This document shows, piece by piece, positions 35,558 through 46,208 of a stretch of DNA of 64,000 nt (the first letter of the stretch is position 1; the number at the start of each line of letters is the position of its first letter). Source of the stretch: Mycobacterium decipiens. Lineage in GTDB: Bacteria > Actinomycetota > Actinomycetes > Mycobacteriales > Mycobacteriaceae. Position numbers and translations under genes: made by a program. The notes below the pieces were generated by a model, which searched no databases, had not been told where the DNA came from, and was given only the letters and a program-made list of their open reading frames with translations. Location: contig NZ_OY970459.1 in NCBI RefSeq assembly GCF_963853665.1, positions 3,534,001 through 3,598,000 of the forward strand. The letters run 5' to 3'.

Positions 35558-36928
35558 ATGCCCACCCCCCTGGATCGTCCACCGGATACCGATTTGCCGG
35601 CCGGCAAGAACAACCGGGACCGCACCCACTGGCTATATCTCGCGGTCATCGTCGCTGTGGTAGCCGGCGTGATCGTCGGGTTGGCGGCGCCGTCGACCGG
35701 CAAAGGCGTCGCGGTGCTCGGCACGGTGTTCGTCAATCTGATCAGGATGATGATCTCGCCGGTCATCTTCTGCACGATCGTGCTGGGGATTGGTTCGGTG
35801 CGCAAGGCCACCACCGTGGGCAAGGTCGGCGGGCTAGCTTTCGCCTACTTCCTGGTGATGTCCACGGTTGCGCTCGGGATCGGACTGATCGTCGGCAACC
35901 TGCTCAATCCGGGCAGTGATCTTCACCTTTCGCCCGGTGCGGTGGGAAGCGGCGCCGCATTGGCCGGACAGTCCGCGGAGTCGCGTGGAATCGCTGGGTT
36001 CATCCAGGAAATCATTCCGAGGTCGCTGTTGTCGGCCCTCACCGAGGGCAACGTGCTGCAGGCGTTGTTCGTCGCGCTGCTGGTCGGCTTCGCGATCCAG
36101 GGCCTGGGCTCCTCGGGCGAGCCCATCCTGCGCGCCGTCGGGTACCTGCAAAAGGTGGTGTTCAAGGTGCTCGTGATGGTGCTGTGGCTGGCGCCGATCG
36201 GCGCGTTCGGCGCGATCGCCAACATCGTCGCCACGACCGGCTGGGCCGCCGTCACCAACCTGCTGATGCTGATGGCCGGCTTCTATTTGACTTGCCTGGT
36301 GTTCGTGTTCGTAGTCCTCGGCGTGCTGCTGCGCATCGCGTCGCGTTTGTCGATCTTCCGGCTGGTGCGCTATTTGGCCCGCGAATACTTGCTGATCTTC
36401 GCGACGTCGTCGTCGGAGGTGGCGCTGCCGAGGCTGATCGCCAAGATGGAACACTTAGGGGTGCAGCCCAGCACCGTCGGCGTCGTGGTGCCCACCGGCT
36501 ACTCGTTCAACCTCGACGGCACCGCGATCTATCTGACCATGGCGACGCTATTCATCGCCGACGCGCTGGAAGATCCGTTGACATGGGGCGAGCAGATCAC
36601 TTTGTTGGCGTTCATGATTGTCGCTTCCAAAGGTGCTGCCGGCGTCAGTGGTGCGGGCCTGGCCACGCTGGCCGGCGGCTTGCAGGCGCATCGCCCGGAG
36701 CTGCTGGAAGGTGTCGGGCTGATCGTAGGAATCGACCGCTTCATGTCGGAGGCACGTTCGGTCACAAACTTCTCCGGCAACGCGGTGGCAACCGTCCTGA
36801 TTGCGTCGTGGACCAAGACCATTGATCGGTCGAAGGCCAACGACGTACTACGCGGTCGCGATCCCTTCGACGAGTTGACCATGGTCGATCGCCACGACGA
36901 AGAGCCGACCGCCAGCGTCGTCGCATGA
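35558..36928 (+). CDS. dctA: C4-dicarboxylate:cation symporter
   Basis: A 456-residue DAACS (SLC1)-family transporter orthologous to Rv2443. About eight transmembrane helices and two re-entrant loops are predicted. The family motif blocks are ATSSSEVALPRL (serine-rich hairpin 1), GYSFNLDGTAIYLTMATLFIA and GAAGVSGAGLATLAG; NFSGNAVATVLIA completes the substrate site. It imports succinate, fumarate and malate with protons or sodium. The start at 35558 has GAAGGA upstream. It is convergent with rne. Confidence 0.92.
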   Translation: MPTPLDRPPDTDLPAGKNNRDRTHWLYLAVIVAVVAGVIVGLAAPSTGKGVAVLGTVFVNLIRMMISPVIFCTIVLGIGSVRKATTVGKVGGLAFAYFLVMSTVALGIGLIVGNLLNPGSDLHLSPGAVGSGAALAGQSAESRGIAGFIQEIIPRSLLSALTEGNVLQALFVALLVGFAIQGLGSSGEPILRAVGYLQKVVFKVLVMVLWLAPIGAFGAIANIVATTGWAAVTNLLMLMAGFYLTCLVFVFVVLGVLLRIASRLSIFRLVRYLAREYLLIFATSSSEVALPRLIAKMEHLGVQPSTVGVVVPTGYSFNLDGTAIYLTMATLFIADALEDPLTWGEQITLLAFMIVASKGAAGVSGAGLATLAGGLQAHRPELLEGVGLIVGIDRFMSEARSVTNFSGNAVATVLIASWTKTIDRSKANDVLRGRDPFDELTMVDRHDEEPTASVVA

Positions 36929-36931
36929 GGC

Positions 36932-36948
36932 GGCGTCGTGGCGACGCC
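36932..36948. terminator. Possible short hairpin after dctA
   Basis: GGCGTC, five bases, GACGCC lies four bases past the dctA stop and between convergent dctA and rne. There is no T-run, so this is a weak candidate for a bidirectional terminator. Confidence 0.3.
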
Positions 36949-36986
36949 GGCGCTGCGCGTTTTCCGGTGCGGCGGGCGGGCGCAGG

Positions 36987-39926
36987 TCAGTCCACGTGGA
37001 TGGGCGGGCCGGCCGGCCGACCCGCAACGCGCCGGCGCGAACGAGGAGCGGCCAACCCCGTGACAACGCGGGCGTCGACTTCGCCAGCGGAACCGTCGTC
37101 GTCGAGGTCCACATCGGCGACGTCTTCGTCGGAGTCCTCGTCATCGGACTCGGAATCGTCGACGTCGAGATCGTCATCGAGGTCCTCGTCGTCCAGGTCC
37201 TCGTCGTCAAGCTCGTCGTCGAGGTCCTCGTCGTCGTCGAGTTCGTCCTCGTCTTCGTCGGTGTCTTCGTCAGTGTCTTCGGTGTCTTCGTCAGTGTCTT
37301 CGGTGTCCCCAAAGTCCGCCCGGGTGGTGTCGTCGAGGTCGGTGGGCGCCTGATCTTCGGTCTGCTCATCGAGCTCCGCGGAGAGTTCGGCACCGGACTC
37401 GCCGGATTCGTCGTCACCGCGGCCAGCCACCGTGGACAAGCCCGCTGCCATCGCCTTGAACATGGGATGCTCACCGGGAGCGTGAGCTGGGACCTTGGCG
37501 ACGATGCCCTTCTCGCTGGGCTCTTCGGACCGGCCTTTCTTCGATCGCCTGCCCCGCCGACCACCGGACTCAGACTTTCGCCCGGTCGCCGAAGCCGAAT
37601 CGACCGGGTCGGCGTGTAGCGTGATCCCGCGGCCGGCGCAGTTCGAACACGATGTCGAGAACGCTTCGATCAGCCCGGTTCCCAACCGCTTGCGGGTCAA
37701 CTGAACCAGGCCCAGCGAAGTCACCTCGGAGACCTGGTGGCGGGTCCGGTCCCGGGCCAGTGACTCGGTCAGCCGGCGCAGCACCAAGTCGCGGTTGGAT
37801 TCCAGCACCATGTCGATGAAATCGATGACCACGATGCCGCCGACGTCACGCAGCCGCAGTTGGCGCACGATCTCCTCGGCCGCCTCTAGGTTGTTCTTGG
37901 TGACCGTCTGCTCGAGGTTGCCCCCGGACCCGGTGAACTTGCCGGTGTTGACGTCGACGACCGTCATCGCCTCGGTCCGGTCGATCACCAGCGTCCCGCC
38001 CGACGGCAACCACACCTTGCGGTCCATCGCTTTGGCCAGCTGCTCGTCGATGCGGTGCACCGCGAAGACGTCCGGCCCCGACTGCCCTTCCGGCCCCACG
38101 GCGGGCTCGTACTTGGTCAGCTTCGAAATCAGATCGGGGGCAACAGAATTCACGTACTCATTGATCGTGTTCCAAGCCTCGTCGCCGGAGACGACCAGGC
38201 CGGCGAAGTCCTCGTTGAACAGGTCACGGATAACCTTGACCAGCACATCCGGTTCTTCGTAGAGAGCCACCGCAGCGCCCGCAGCCTTCTCCTTGGTCTC
38301 TTGTGCCTTGGCCTCGATCTGCGCCCAGCGCTCCCGCAACCGAGTGACATCGGCGCGGATGTCATCCTCTTTTACCCCCTCCGACGCGGTGCGGATGATG
38401 ACCCCCGCGTCCGATGGCACCACCTCGCGCAGGATCTCTTTGAGTCGCTGGCGTTCGGTGTCGGGCAACTTGCGGCTGATCCCGGTCGACGACGCGCCCG
38501 GCACGTAAACCAGGAACCGACCGGCCAGGGACACCTGCGTAGTCAGCCGCGCACCCTTGTGCCCGACCGGGTCCTTACTGACCTGCACCACGACGTAGTC
38601 GCCGGGATTGAGGGCCTGCTCGATCTTGCGATCCGCTCCGCCCAATCCCGCTGCATCCCAATTGACTTCACCGGCGTAGAGCACTCCGTTGCGGCCCCGG
38701 CCGATGTCGACGAAAGCCGCCTCCATCGACGGCAGCACGTTCTGCACGATGCCCAGGTAGATGTTGCCCACCAGCGAAGCCGAGGCCGCAGACGTCACGA
38801 AGTGCTCCACGACAATGCCGTCTTCGAGCACCGCGATCTGGGTGTACCGCTCGCCCGGGTGGGGTGGTTCGGTGCGGACCCTGTCGCGCACCACCATTAC
38901 CCGCTCGACAGCCTCACGGCGAGCCAGGAATTCGGCCTCGCTCAACACCGGTGGGCGGCGCCGTCCGGCATCGCGCCCGTCGCGACGGCGTTGCCGCTTG
39001 GCTTCCAACCGGGTCGAGCCGTCGATGCCCTTGATCTCAGTGGGGCCAGAGCCGCCGCCATCCTCCGAGTTGCCGGACTTGCCGCCCGCGCGGGGTGCGC
39101 GCTCGTGGACGACGGTATTGGGCGGATCGTCGGGTGCGGGCCCCTCGTCGTTGTCGTCACCGGAACCCGACTTACGCCGCCGCTTGCGGCGGCGGCGACG
39201 ATTGCCGGCCTCCGGCGAACCATTCTCTTCCTCGCCGTTGTCGCTGGCTTCCGAATCTTCGGAGTCGCGATCGTCGGCGTCGTCGGCTTCGGCGGAGTCC
39301 GCGCGTATCCCGTTTCGGGCCCCTTGTTGGGCGCGCGGTTCGGCTTGCTGGTCGCCCGGGCCCTCGCTGTCGGGTCCGCCGGCCTGGCCCGGACTGTCGG
39401 ATCCGCCCTGTTCGCCACGTCCGCGACCGCGACCCCGACGGCCACGACGTCGCCGCCGGTTCGCCGGTCGGTCGGGCTGCTCGTCATCGTCAGCGTCGGA
39501 GTCGTCGGCGGAGTAGTCGTCGCCATCGCCGCTGTCCTCGACGGCCTCTACCGGCTCGGGAATCGGCTGGGGCGCGACGAACAACGGCATATAGTGTGGC
39601 CGCTCCACAAGGGCATTCCGAGTGTCCTGGGCCTGAAGCATCAGCCGGGATTCGGGTTCCTCGGGCGCCCCGGCCGCCTGAGCCGGGACCGCGGACACCG
39701 CGGTGGTCTCGGGCTGAGCGGCCAGCAGATCGCGCACCCGGACCGCATCGACGCGGTCCACGCTGGAATGCGCGCTGCGGACCCGTCCGTCGAGCTCGGT
39801 CAGCGCATCCAGCACCCGCCTGCTGGTGGTTCCCAGCGTTCGTGCCAGCGAATGGACTCTTAGGCGGTCCGGCAGTTCCGCTCGCTGGCTCGGCTCTTTT
39901 GGATCTGAAGATGCACCGTCTACCAC
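36987..39926 (-). CDS. rne: Ribonuclease E/G
   Basis: A 979-residue RNase E of actinobacterial layout, with the catalytic core in the middle flanked by disordered arms. The N-terminal arm is acidic, Arg-rich and Pro/Gly-rich. The S1 domain is near SLVGNIYLGIVQNVLPSMEAA, the DNase I-like site is GGIVVIDFIDM, and the Zn-link is CSNCAG. The C-terminal arm is a run of Asp/Glu (DEDEDELDDDEDLDD and onward) ending in an Arg-rich RSRRRVAGR. The GTG start at 39926 is preceded by GAGGAG, next to a leader stem-loop. It processes rRNA and turns over mRNA as the hub of the degradosome. Confidence 0.95.
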   Translation of the reverse strand: MVDGASSDPKEPSQRAELPDRLRVHSLARTLGTTSRRVLDALTELDGRVRSAHSSVDRVDAVRVRDLLAAQPETTAVSAVPAQAAGAPEEPESRLMLQAQDTRNALVERPHYMPLFVAPQPIPEPVEAVEDSGDGDDYSADDSDADDDEQPDRPANRRRRRGRRGRGRGRGEQGGSDSPGQAGGPDSEGPGDQQAEPRAQQGARNGIRADSAEADDADDRDSEDSEASDNGEEENGSPEAGNRRRRRKRRRKSGSGDDNDEGPAPDDPPNTVVHERAPRAGGKSGNSEDGGGSGPTEIKGIDGSTRLEAKRQRRRDGRDAGRRRPPVLSEAEFLARREAVERVMVVRDRVRTEPPHPGERYTQIAVLEDGIVVEHFVTSAASASLVGNIYLGIVQNVLPSMEAAFVDIGRGRNGVLYAGEVNWDAAGLGGADRKIEQALNPGDYVVVQVSKDPVGHKGARLTTQVSLAGRFLVYVPGASSTGISRKLPDTERQRLKEILREVVPSDAGVIIRTASEGVKEDDIRADVTRLRERWAQIEAKAQETKEKAAGAAVALYEEPDVLVKVIRDLFNEDFAGLVVSGDEAWNTINEYVNSVAPDLISKLTKYEPAVGPEGQSGPDVFAVHRIDEQLAKAMDRKVWLPSGGTLVIDRTEAMTVVDVNTGKFTGSGGNLEQTVTKNNLEAAEEIVRQLRLRDVGGIVVIDFIDMVLESNRDLVLRRLTESLARDRTRHQVSEVTSLGLVQLTRKRLGTGLIEAFSTSCSNCAGRGITLHADPVDSASATGRKSESGGRRGRRSKKGRSEEPSEKGIVAKVPAHAPGEHPMFKAMAAGLSTVAGRGDDESGESGAELSAELDEQTEDQAPTDLDDTTRADFGDTEDTDEDTEDTDEDTDEDEDELDDDEDLDDELDDEDLDDEDLDDDLDVDDSESDDEDSDEDVADVDLDDDGSAGEVDARVVTGLAAPRSRRRVAGRPAGPPIHVD

Positions 39927-39937
39927 GTATTCTCCTC

Positions 39938-40011
39938 AAGCCCCCGGGCGCGTCCTGATCGATGCGGCCACGCGGGGGCTTCGCTATGTGCCCGGGTCAC
40001 TTCTCCCGGGC
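39938..40011. promoter_or_regulatory. Paired stem-loops in the rne leader
   Basis: AAGCCCCC (39938-39945) pairs with GGGGGCTT (39974-39981), immediately upstream of the rne GAGGAG. GCCCGGG (39990-39996) pairs with CCCGGGC (40005-40011). Structured leaders allow RNase E to control its own mRNA in other bacteria. The rest of the 39927-40251 interval shows no gene. Confidence 0.45.
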
Positions 40012-40251
40012 TTGTGATGGTCTTGTCCCGAGGAGCTCATGGCGAACCCGCTCGGCACCGTGCTGAATGACGGCCCGACACGCCGCGCCGCATCGCAAGC
40101 TGGCGATGGTCGCGCTTGTCAAAGTCTTCATTCGGGCGTCCGACGCCGCTTCGGCGACGTTCACCCGCCACAAGTATCCCACATCACTGCGCCGGGTCAC
40201 CCACCCCTGAGCTGGGCTGCTGCGTTAGCCCCGCGGACCAGCCGCCCGGAG

Positions 40252-40662
40252 CTAACCGCCGGGAAACCAGAGCGCGATCTCACGCCGCGCGGATTCAGCG
40301 GAATCGGAGCCGTGGACCAGGTTGAACTGCGTCTCCAAGGCGAAGTCGCCCCGAATTGTGCCGGGCGCGGCCTTCTCCACCGGATCGGTGCCGCCGGCGA
40401 GTTGCCGGACCGCCGCGATTGCCCTGGTTCCCTCCACGATCGCCGCCACCACCGGTCCCGACGTGATGAACTCCAGCAACGATCCGAAGAATGGCTTGCC
40501 TTCATGCTCGGCGTAGTGCCGGCTGGCCAGCTCCTCGCCAACGCTCCTGAGCTGAAGCGCCACAATGGCGAGGCCTTTGCGCTCGATGCGGCTGATGATC
40601 TCGCCGATCAGCTGCCTTTCGACGCCATCCGGCTTGATCAGTACGAGGGTCCGTTCGGTCAC
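40252..40662 (-). CDS. ndk: Nucleoside diphosphate kinase
   Basis: A 136-residue NDK. It opens [20 protein letters not shown]. The catalytic His is in NLVHGSDS, and [15 protein letters not shown] and GTIRGDFA are conserved. It transfers phosphate between NTP and NDP through phospho-His. The GTG start at 40662 gives the family length; upstream in-frame codons are not homologous. It follows the DUF4233 membrane gene in the valS-folC operon. Confidence 0.96.
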   Translation of the reverse strand: MTERTLVLIKPDGVERQLIGEIISRIERKGLAIVALQLRSVGEELASRHYAEHEGKPFFGSLLEFITSGPVVAAIVEGTRAIAAVRQLAGGTDPVEKAAPGTIRGDFALETQFNLVHGSDSAESARREIALWFPGG

Positions 40663-40714
40663 GGTGCCCAACAGTACCCAACGGTTGATGCCTGCACCGG
40701 GCATGCCCAACCGG

Positions 40715-41107
40715 TCATTCCGGCGAGCCCGGGCGCGGCGGCAACCCATGCTCCTGCCGCCGCCGAACCTCGCCACGCAAATACGCGATCAGGACCCACA
40801 ACGCTGCGAACAGCACGCCGATGAAACCCACACCGGGGTAGACGGCGAAGCCGGCGAGCAGCACCGCCTGTACGCATAGGTTTGCCCAGATCGCCCAGGG
40901 TCTGCGCTGCAGACCGGTCAGCAGTATCAACAGCACTGCCAGACCGATCAAGTAGCCCAACGAGACCGGACTTAGCCCACCGCCAACCGCGCCCACCACC
41001 GGAATTGCCAGCAGCACCACGATCGCTTCCAGGATCAGCGTCGCCGCCATCACCCCACTGAAGCTCTTCCACGGATCAGCGGCGGGCCCCTGCGGCTGGT
41101 CGGTCAT
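40715..41107 (-). CDS. DUF4233 membrane protein
   Basis: A 130-residue protein with four hydrophobic helices ([21 protein letters not shown] through [14 protein letters not shown]) and charged ends, orthologous to Rv2446c. The function is unknown. The ATG overlaps the folC stop (ATGA). Its constant place after folC in actinobacteria is the only clue. Confidence 0.8.
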   Translation of the reverse strand: MTDQPQGPAADPWKSFSGVMAATLILEAIVVLLAIPVVGAVGGGLSPVSLGYLIGLAVLLILLTGLQRRPWAIWANLCVQAVLLAGFAVYPGVGFIGVLFAALWVLIAYLRGEVRRRQEHGLPPRPGSPE

Positions 41108-42531
41108 TCCGGATCACGACCGAACAAGGTCCGAGCCGCCCCGGCGGTGACGACCGAGCCGGTGATGACGATCCCGGTACCGGAGAACGCCTGCCCTGCC
41201 ACCTCCCCGCCGGCGGCCGCGGCGTCAACCAGGGCGGTAGCGGCGTCGACGGCGTCGCTTAGGGTCCCGGCAGTGATTACTCGGTCGGGTCCGAATCGCT
41301 GCCGAGCTGCCGATGCCAGCGTTTCGACGTCCAGCGCCCGCGGCGACCCGTTGTGGGTCACGACCACCGAATCGAACACCGGCTCCAGTGCCGCGAGAAT
41401 GCCGTCCACGTCCTTGTCGCCCAGCACGCTGAGCACCCCGACCAGGAATCGGAACTCGAACTCGTTGGCCAGCGTCTGCGCCAGCGCGCTCGCCCCGGCC
41501 GGGTTGTGCGCGGCGTCGATGAACACCGTGGGTGCGCTGCGCATGCGCTCTAGCCGGCCGGGGCTGGTGACGGCCGCAAAACCGGCCCGGACCGCCGCTA
41601 CGTCGAGCTGACGCTGCGCACCGGCGCCGAAAAAGGCCTCGACGGCGGCAAGTGCGACCACCGCGTTGTGCGCCTGGTGTTCGCCGTGCAGTGGCAAGAA
41701 GATGTCGGAATACACCCCGCCGAGACCCTGCAGCTGCAGCACCTGACCGCCGACGGCGATCTGCTGCCCCAACACCGCGAACTCGGAATCCTCTCGGGCA
41801 ACCGAGGCGTCGGCTCGTACCGATTCGGCCAGCAGCACCTCCATGGTCTGTGGTACCTGACGCCCGATGACCGCGACGGTGTCAGGCGAACCGTCCGGGG
41901 CCCGAGTGATGATGCCCGCCTTTTCCCCGGCAATCCGCGCTATATCGGCACCGAGGTAGTCGATGTGGTCGATGCTGATCGGAGTGATGACGGCCACCGG
42001 GGCGTTGATCACGTTGGTGGCGTCCCAACGTCCGCCCATGCCCACCTCAACCACTGCGACGTCGACGGGCGCATCCGCGAACGCCGCGAATGCCATCGCG
42101 GTGAGCACCTCGAACTTGCTCATCGCCGGTCCACCGGCGGCCTGTGACTGCGCATCGATCATCTGCACGAACGGCTCGAGCTCCCGGTACGTCGCCACGT
42201 ACTGCGCCGGGCTGATCGGCTTCCCGTCGATCGAAATGCGTTCCACCGCCGACTGCAGGTGTGGGCTGGTGGTTCGGCCGGTACGCCGGTGCAGCGCGGT
42301 CACCAGCGCGTCGATCATCCGCGCTACCGATGTCTTGCCGTTGGTGCCCGTGATATGGATCGACGGATAACTCAGTTGCGGTGAGCCCAACACGTCCATC
42401 AACGCGCTGATCCGGGTCAGGCTCGGCTCGATGCGGGTCTCCGGCCAACGCTGGTCGAGCAGATGCTCGACCTGCAACAGCGACGCGATCTCGTCCGGAG
42501 TGGGTGCGACGTCGGGGGGCTCGAATGTCAT
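41104..42531 (-). CDS. folC: Folylpolyglutamate synthase / dihydrofolate synthase
   Basis: A 475-residue Mur-ligase-fold enzyme. The ATP loop is [13 protein letters not shown], with [18 protein letters not shown] and [13 protein letters not shown]. It adds glutamate to dihydropteroate and to folates, in the cytosol. Its start overlaps the valS stop and its stop overlaps the DUF4233 start, both by ATGA, so translation is coupled. It lies in the order valS-folC-DUF4233-ndk. Confidence 0.95.
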   Translation of the reverse strand: MTFEPPDVAPTPDEIASLLQVEHLLDQRWPETRIEPSLTRISALMDVLGSPQLSYPSIHITGTNGKTSVARMIDALVTALHRRTGRTTSPHLQSAVERISIDGKPISPAQYVATYRELEPFVQMIDAQSQAAGGPAMSKFEVLTAMAFAAFADAPVDVAVVEVGMGGRWDATNVINAPVAVITPISIDHIDYLGADIARIAGEKAGIITRAPDGSPDTVAVIGRQVPQTMEVLLAESVRADASVAREDSEFAVLGQQIAVGGQVLQLQGLGGVYSDIFLPLHGEHQAHNAVVALAAVEAFFGAGAQRQLDVAAVRAGFAAVTSPGRLERMRSAPTVFIDAAHNPAGASALAQTLANEFEFRFLVGVLSVLGDKDVDGILAALEPVFDSVVVTHNGSPRALDVETLASAARQRFGPDRVITAGTLSDAVDAATALVDAAAAGGEVAGQAFSGTGIVITGSVVTAGAARTLFGRDPE

Positions 42532-45200
42532 TGCAACGCAGCCAGCCGGGCCGTGATCCGGTCAGTTTCCTCCCGCGCGACGCGCTGGCGGTCCCGGATC
42601 TTGCCGACCACGGCGTCGGGCGCCTTGGCCAGAAAGTCCGCGTTGGCCAACTTGGCCGCGGTCGACGCCAGCTCCTTTTGCACGCTGACCAAGTCCTTTT
42701 CCAGGCGGCGGCGCTCGGCGGCCACATCGATGGTGCCCGAGGTGTCGAGTTCGACGACGACCGTGCGGTTCATGTCCGGGCCGAGCCGAACCTCCAACGA
42801 AACCGACGGCCGGAAATCCGAGCCCGGGGCGGTGAGCCAGGCCAGCGATGTCACGGCGGCCACCTGGCCACTCAGATCCGAGTCCTCGACGCCGTCCAAT
42901 CGGGCCGGCACCCTCTGCCGGTCGGCCAGACCCTGATCGCTGCGGAACCGCCGTACCTCGGTCACCAACTTCTGCATGTCGTTGATTCGTTGCACGGCAA
43001 CCGGATCCACGCTAATCCCGGAAGGCTCGGGCCAGTCTGCGATGACCAACGATTCGGGACCGGTTGTGGAGCCGGTCAGCGCCACCCACAGCGCCTCGGT
43101 GATGAACGGAATCACCGGGTGCAGCAAGCGCAGTAGAGTATCCAGTCCGGCAGCGAGCACGGCGGTGGTGTGTGTGAGTCCGTCCGCGAGCTGCGTTTTG
43201 GCCAGTTCGAGGTACCAGTCGCAGAATTCGTCCCAGGCGAAGTGATAGAGGGCCTCACAGGCCCGGCTGAACTCGTATTCGTCAAAGGCCGAATCAACTT
43301 CGGCCCGAACCTCTTCCAACCGTCCCAGGATCCAGCGGTCGGCGTCGGTCAGCGCCTCTGGCGCGGGCAAGGGGGCCAGTGCAGCACCGTTGAGCAGCGC
43401 GTACCGAGTGGCATTGAACAACTTGGTACCGAAATTCCGCGACGCCCGAACGGCATCCTCGCCGACGGCCAAGTCACCGCCGGGACTGGCACCGCGGGCC
43501 AGGGTGAACCGCAACGCGTCCGCCCCGAACATTTCCACCCAGTCCAGTGGGTCGATGACGTTGCCCTTGGACTTGCTCATCTTGCGGCCGGACTCGTCGC
43601 GGATCAGCCCGTGCAGAAACACGTCGGTGAACGGCACCTGCGGGCCCCGCCGGCCATCAAGCGTGATGGCGTCGTCGCCGCCGACGAAGGTGCCGAACAT
43701 CATCATTCTGGCCACCCAGAAGAACAAGATGTCGTAGCCGGTAACCAGAACGCTTGTCGGATAGAATTTTTCCAGCTCCGGCGTAATGTCCGGCCAGCCC
43801 AACGTGGAGAACGGCCATAGCGCGGACGAGAACCAGGTGTCCAGCACGTCGGGATCCTGTTCCCAGCCCTCCGGGGGTGTTTCGTCCGGGCCGACGCACA
43901 CCCGTTCACCGTTGGGCCCGTACCAGATCGGGATGCGATGCCCCCACCACAGCTGCCGCGATATACACCAGTCATGCATGTCGTCGACCCAGGAGAACCA
44001 GCGCGATTCCATGCTGGCCGGGTGAATGACAGTGTCCCCGTTACGCACCGCATCTCCAGCGGCCTTGGCCAGCGATTCCACCCGGACCCACCACTGCAGG
44101 GACAGCCGTGGCTCGATCGGCTCCCCGCTACGTTCGGAGTGTCCGACGCTATGCAGGTAGGGACGTTTCTCCGCGACGACGCGGCCCTGGTCAGCTAGTG
44201 CCTCACGGACCGCGACCCGGGCCTCGAAGCGGTCCATACCGTCGAATTGTGTTGCGGTATCCACGATCCTGCCTTTGGCATCCAGGATCGAGGGCATCGG
44301 CAACTGGTGCCGCAACCCGATCTCGAAGTCATTCGGGTCATGAGCCGGCGTGACTTTGACTGCACCGGTGCCGAATTCGGGATCCACGTGCTCGTCTGCG
44401 ACGATGACCAGCTCCCGGTCCACAAAGGGGTGCGGCAAGGTGGTGCCGACCAGGTGGCGGTAGCGCTCGTCATCGGGATGGACCGCGATCGCGGTATCTC
44501 CGAGCATCGTCTCGACCCGGGTGGTGGCGACCACGATGTGGGGTCGCGAGTCGTCGAGCGACCCGTATCTGAACGACACCAGCTCGCCTTCGATGTCGAG
44601 GTAGTTGACCTCGAGGTCAGAGATCGCGGTCTGCAGCACCGGCGACCAGTTGACCAGCCGCTCGGCCTGATAGATCAGCCCGGCATCGAAGAGCCTCTTG
44701 AAGATCGTGCGCACCGCCCGGGACAGGCCCTCGTCCATGGTGAACCGGTCGCGGCTCCAGTCCACCCCGTCACCGAGCCGGCGCATCTGGCCGCCGATAG
44801 CACCACCAGACTCACGCTTGAAGTCCCAGACCAAGGCCGCGAACAGCTCCCGGCCGAATTCCTCTTTGGTCTTGCCGTCGGCCGCAAGCTGCTTCTCGAC
44901 CACGCTCTGGGTGGCGATGCCGGCGTGGTCGGTGCCCGGCTGCCACAGCACCGCATAGCCCTGCATCCGCTTGCGGCGGGTCAAGGCGTCCATCATGGTG
45001 TGTTCCAGCGCGTGGCCCATGTGCAGGCTGCCGGTCACGTTCGGCGGCGGCAACACGATGGAATAGGCGGGCTTGGAGCTGGTCGGGTCCGCGGTGAAGT
45101 AGCCGGCCGCCAGCCACTTCTGATAGATCGCGCTCTCCATCGCGGCCGGATCCCACGACTTGGGCAGCTGGTCATCGGCAGGGTGGGGGCTCGCGGTCAC
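42528..45200 (-). CDS. valS: Valyl-tRNA synthetase
   Basis: An 890-residue class Ia synthetase. The HIGH motif is HMGHALEH in [14 protein letters not shown], and KMSKS is [12 protein letters not shown]. Tryptophan-rich editing/connective sequences and a C-terminal coiled coil ([22 protein letters not shown]) are present. It charges tRNA-Val and edits Thr-tRNA-Val. It is the first gene of the operon with folC. I see no T-box leader upstream (45201-45275). Confidence 0.96.
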   Translation of the reverse strand: MTASPHPADDQLPKSWDPAAMESAIYQKWLAAGYFTADPTSSKPAYSIVLPPPNVTGSLHMGHALEHTMMDALTRRKRMQGYAVLWQPGTDHAGIATQSVVEKQLAADGKTKEEFGRELFAALVWDFKRESGGAIGGQMRRLGDGVDWSRDRFTMDEGLSRAVRTIFKRLFDAGLIYQAERLVNWSPVLQTAISDLEVNYLDIEGELVSFRYGSLDDSRPHIVVATTRVETMLGDTAIAVHPDDERYRHLVGTTLPHPFVDRELVIVADEHVDPEFGTGAVKVTPAHDPNDFEIGLRHQLPMPSILDAKGRIVDTATQFDGMDRFEARVAVREALADQGRVVAEKRPYLHSVGHSERSGEPIEPRLSLQWWVRVESLAKAAGDAVRNGDTVIHPASMESRWFSWVDDMHDWCISRQLWWGHRIPIWYGPNGERVCVGPDETPPEGWEQDPDVLDTWFSSALWPFSTLGWPDITPELEKFYPTSVLVTGYDILFFWVARMMMFGTFVGGDDAITLDGRRGPQVPFTDVFLHGLIRDESGRKMSKSKGNVIDPLDWVEMFGADALRFTLARGASPGGDLAVGEDAVRASRNFGTKLFNATRYALLNGAALAPLPAPEALTDADRWILGRLEEVRAEVDSAFDEYEFSRACEALYHFAWDEFCDWYLELAKTQLADGLTHTTAVLAAGLDTLLRLLHPVIPFITEALWVALTGSTTGPESLVIADWPEPSGISVDPVAVQRINDMQKLVTEVRRFRSDQGLADRQRVPARLDGVEDSDLSGQVAAVTSLAWLTAPGSDFRPSVSLEVRLGPDMNRTVVVELDTSGTIDVAAERRRLEKDLVSVQKELASTAAKLANADFLAKAPDAVVGKIRDRQRVAREETDRITARLAALQ

Positions 45201-45275
45201 CGGTCAATTCTAGGAACCGCCTTGGACCCGCGTGACAGCGCCCGAATCCGCTGGTGATCGGCTGCCGTTCGCCGA

Positions 45276-46116
45276 TCAGGGGATCGTGCGCACCTGGCCG
45301 GGGTAGATCAGGTCAGGATTTCCGATGCCGCTCGCGTCGGCGATCATCTGGCATTTGCTGCCGTCTCCGTAGAAGCGCTCCGCGACGGCCCACAGGGTAT
45401 CGCCGGAGACGACAGTGTAGGTCTGCACGGCTGGTTCCGGGGCGGGCTTTTGCTCGGTAACGGCGGCTGCGGCCGGCTGCGGTGCGCCTTCGTCGACGGG
45501 CTGGGCCGTCTCCGAGGGCGCGGGTTGCTCGGCGGCGGCGTCGGGCGGCGGTGGAGTGTCGGTCTCGGTGTGTGTCGACCAGGCCGGCCCATCGGCGGCG
45601 TATAGCGCCAGGCCGCCGAGGATTTCGCCGAGCACCCTGCTCTTGCTGCCCTTGCCGCCCAGCACGCTGCCGAGGATGCTCCCCAGGGACATCTCCGGGG
45701 TCGCCGCGCCGCTCGGGCTCAATCGTTTTCCGATGTACGCCAACACGATCGGAAGCAGGATCGGCAATAGCCGCTTGAGCAGCTCGCTATCACCGGCTCC
45801 CCCCCTTCGCCAGTGCGGATGCCACCTGGTCGGCGTCATTACCACCGAACAGCGTCGCAACCACCCGGTGTCCGTCGCCCTCGGCGACCTGGTCCAACCC
45901 GCTACCGGTGTCGAGCAGGCACCGGGCGGAGTGACCACTGGCCGCGGATTCGATCCTGTTGGCGTGCTCGGGACCTTGCGAGTTCTGCTGCAGCCCGCTC
46001 AGCAGCACCGGCACCAGCGTGCGAACAGCGCTATCGACCTCACCTTGGTCAGCGCCGAATTTGTTGGCAATTTCAACAGTAGGAATCTAGGCCAACAGGT
46101 CATCAAGACTAGCCAT
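45276..46116 (-). pseudogene. DUF937-LysM protein with nonsense and frameshift
   Basis: The start MASLDDLLA hits TAG at codon 10, then IPTVEIANKFGADQGEVDS and VPVLLSGLQQ continue in frame. At a run of seven G (minus strand; 45802-45808) the frame shifts by one between ALAKGG and GDSELLKRLLPILLPIVLAY. The C-terminal part ends in an intact LysM domain (YTVVSGDTLWAVAERFYG to NPDLIYPGQV). A read-through or sequencing slip at G7 could restore the second lesion, but not the first. The 45276-45938 portion is still open. Confidence 0.7.
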
Positions 46117-46208
46117 CGCCGCACCCACCTTCTTTGCTGGGGTGTAAGGCAAGTCGATTACGACATTAGACCCGCCCAGACCCGGACAACACCCCCGCGG
46201 CGGACGGA

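Noticed and set aside
38055..39863. A 602-codon frame on the plus strand opposite rne
   Set aside because: It mirrors the codon bias of rne's acidic and Arg-rich arms, has no family match by eye, and no ribosome site.
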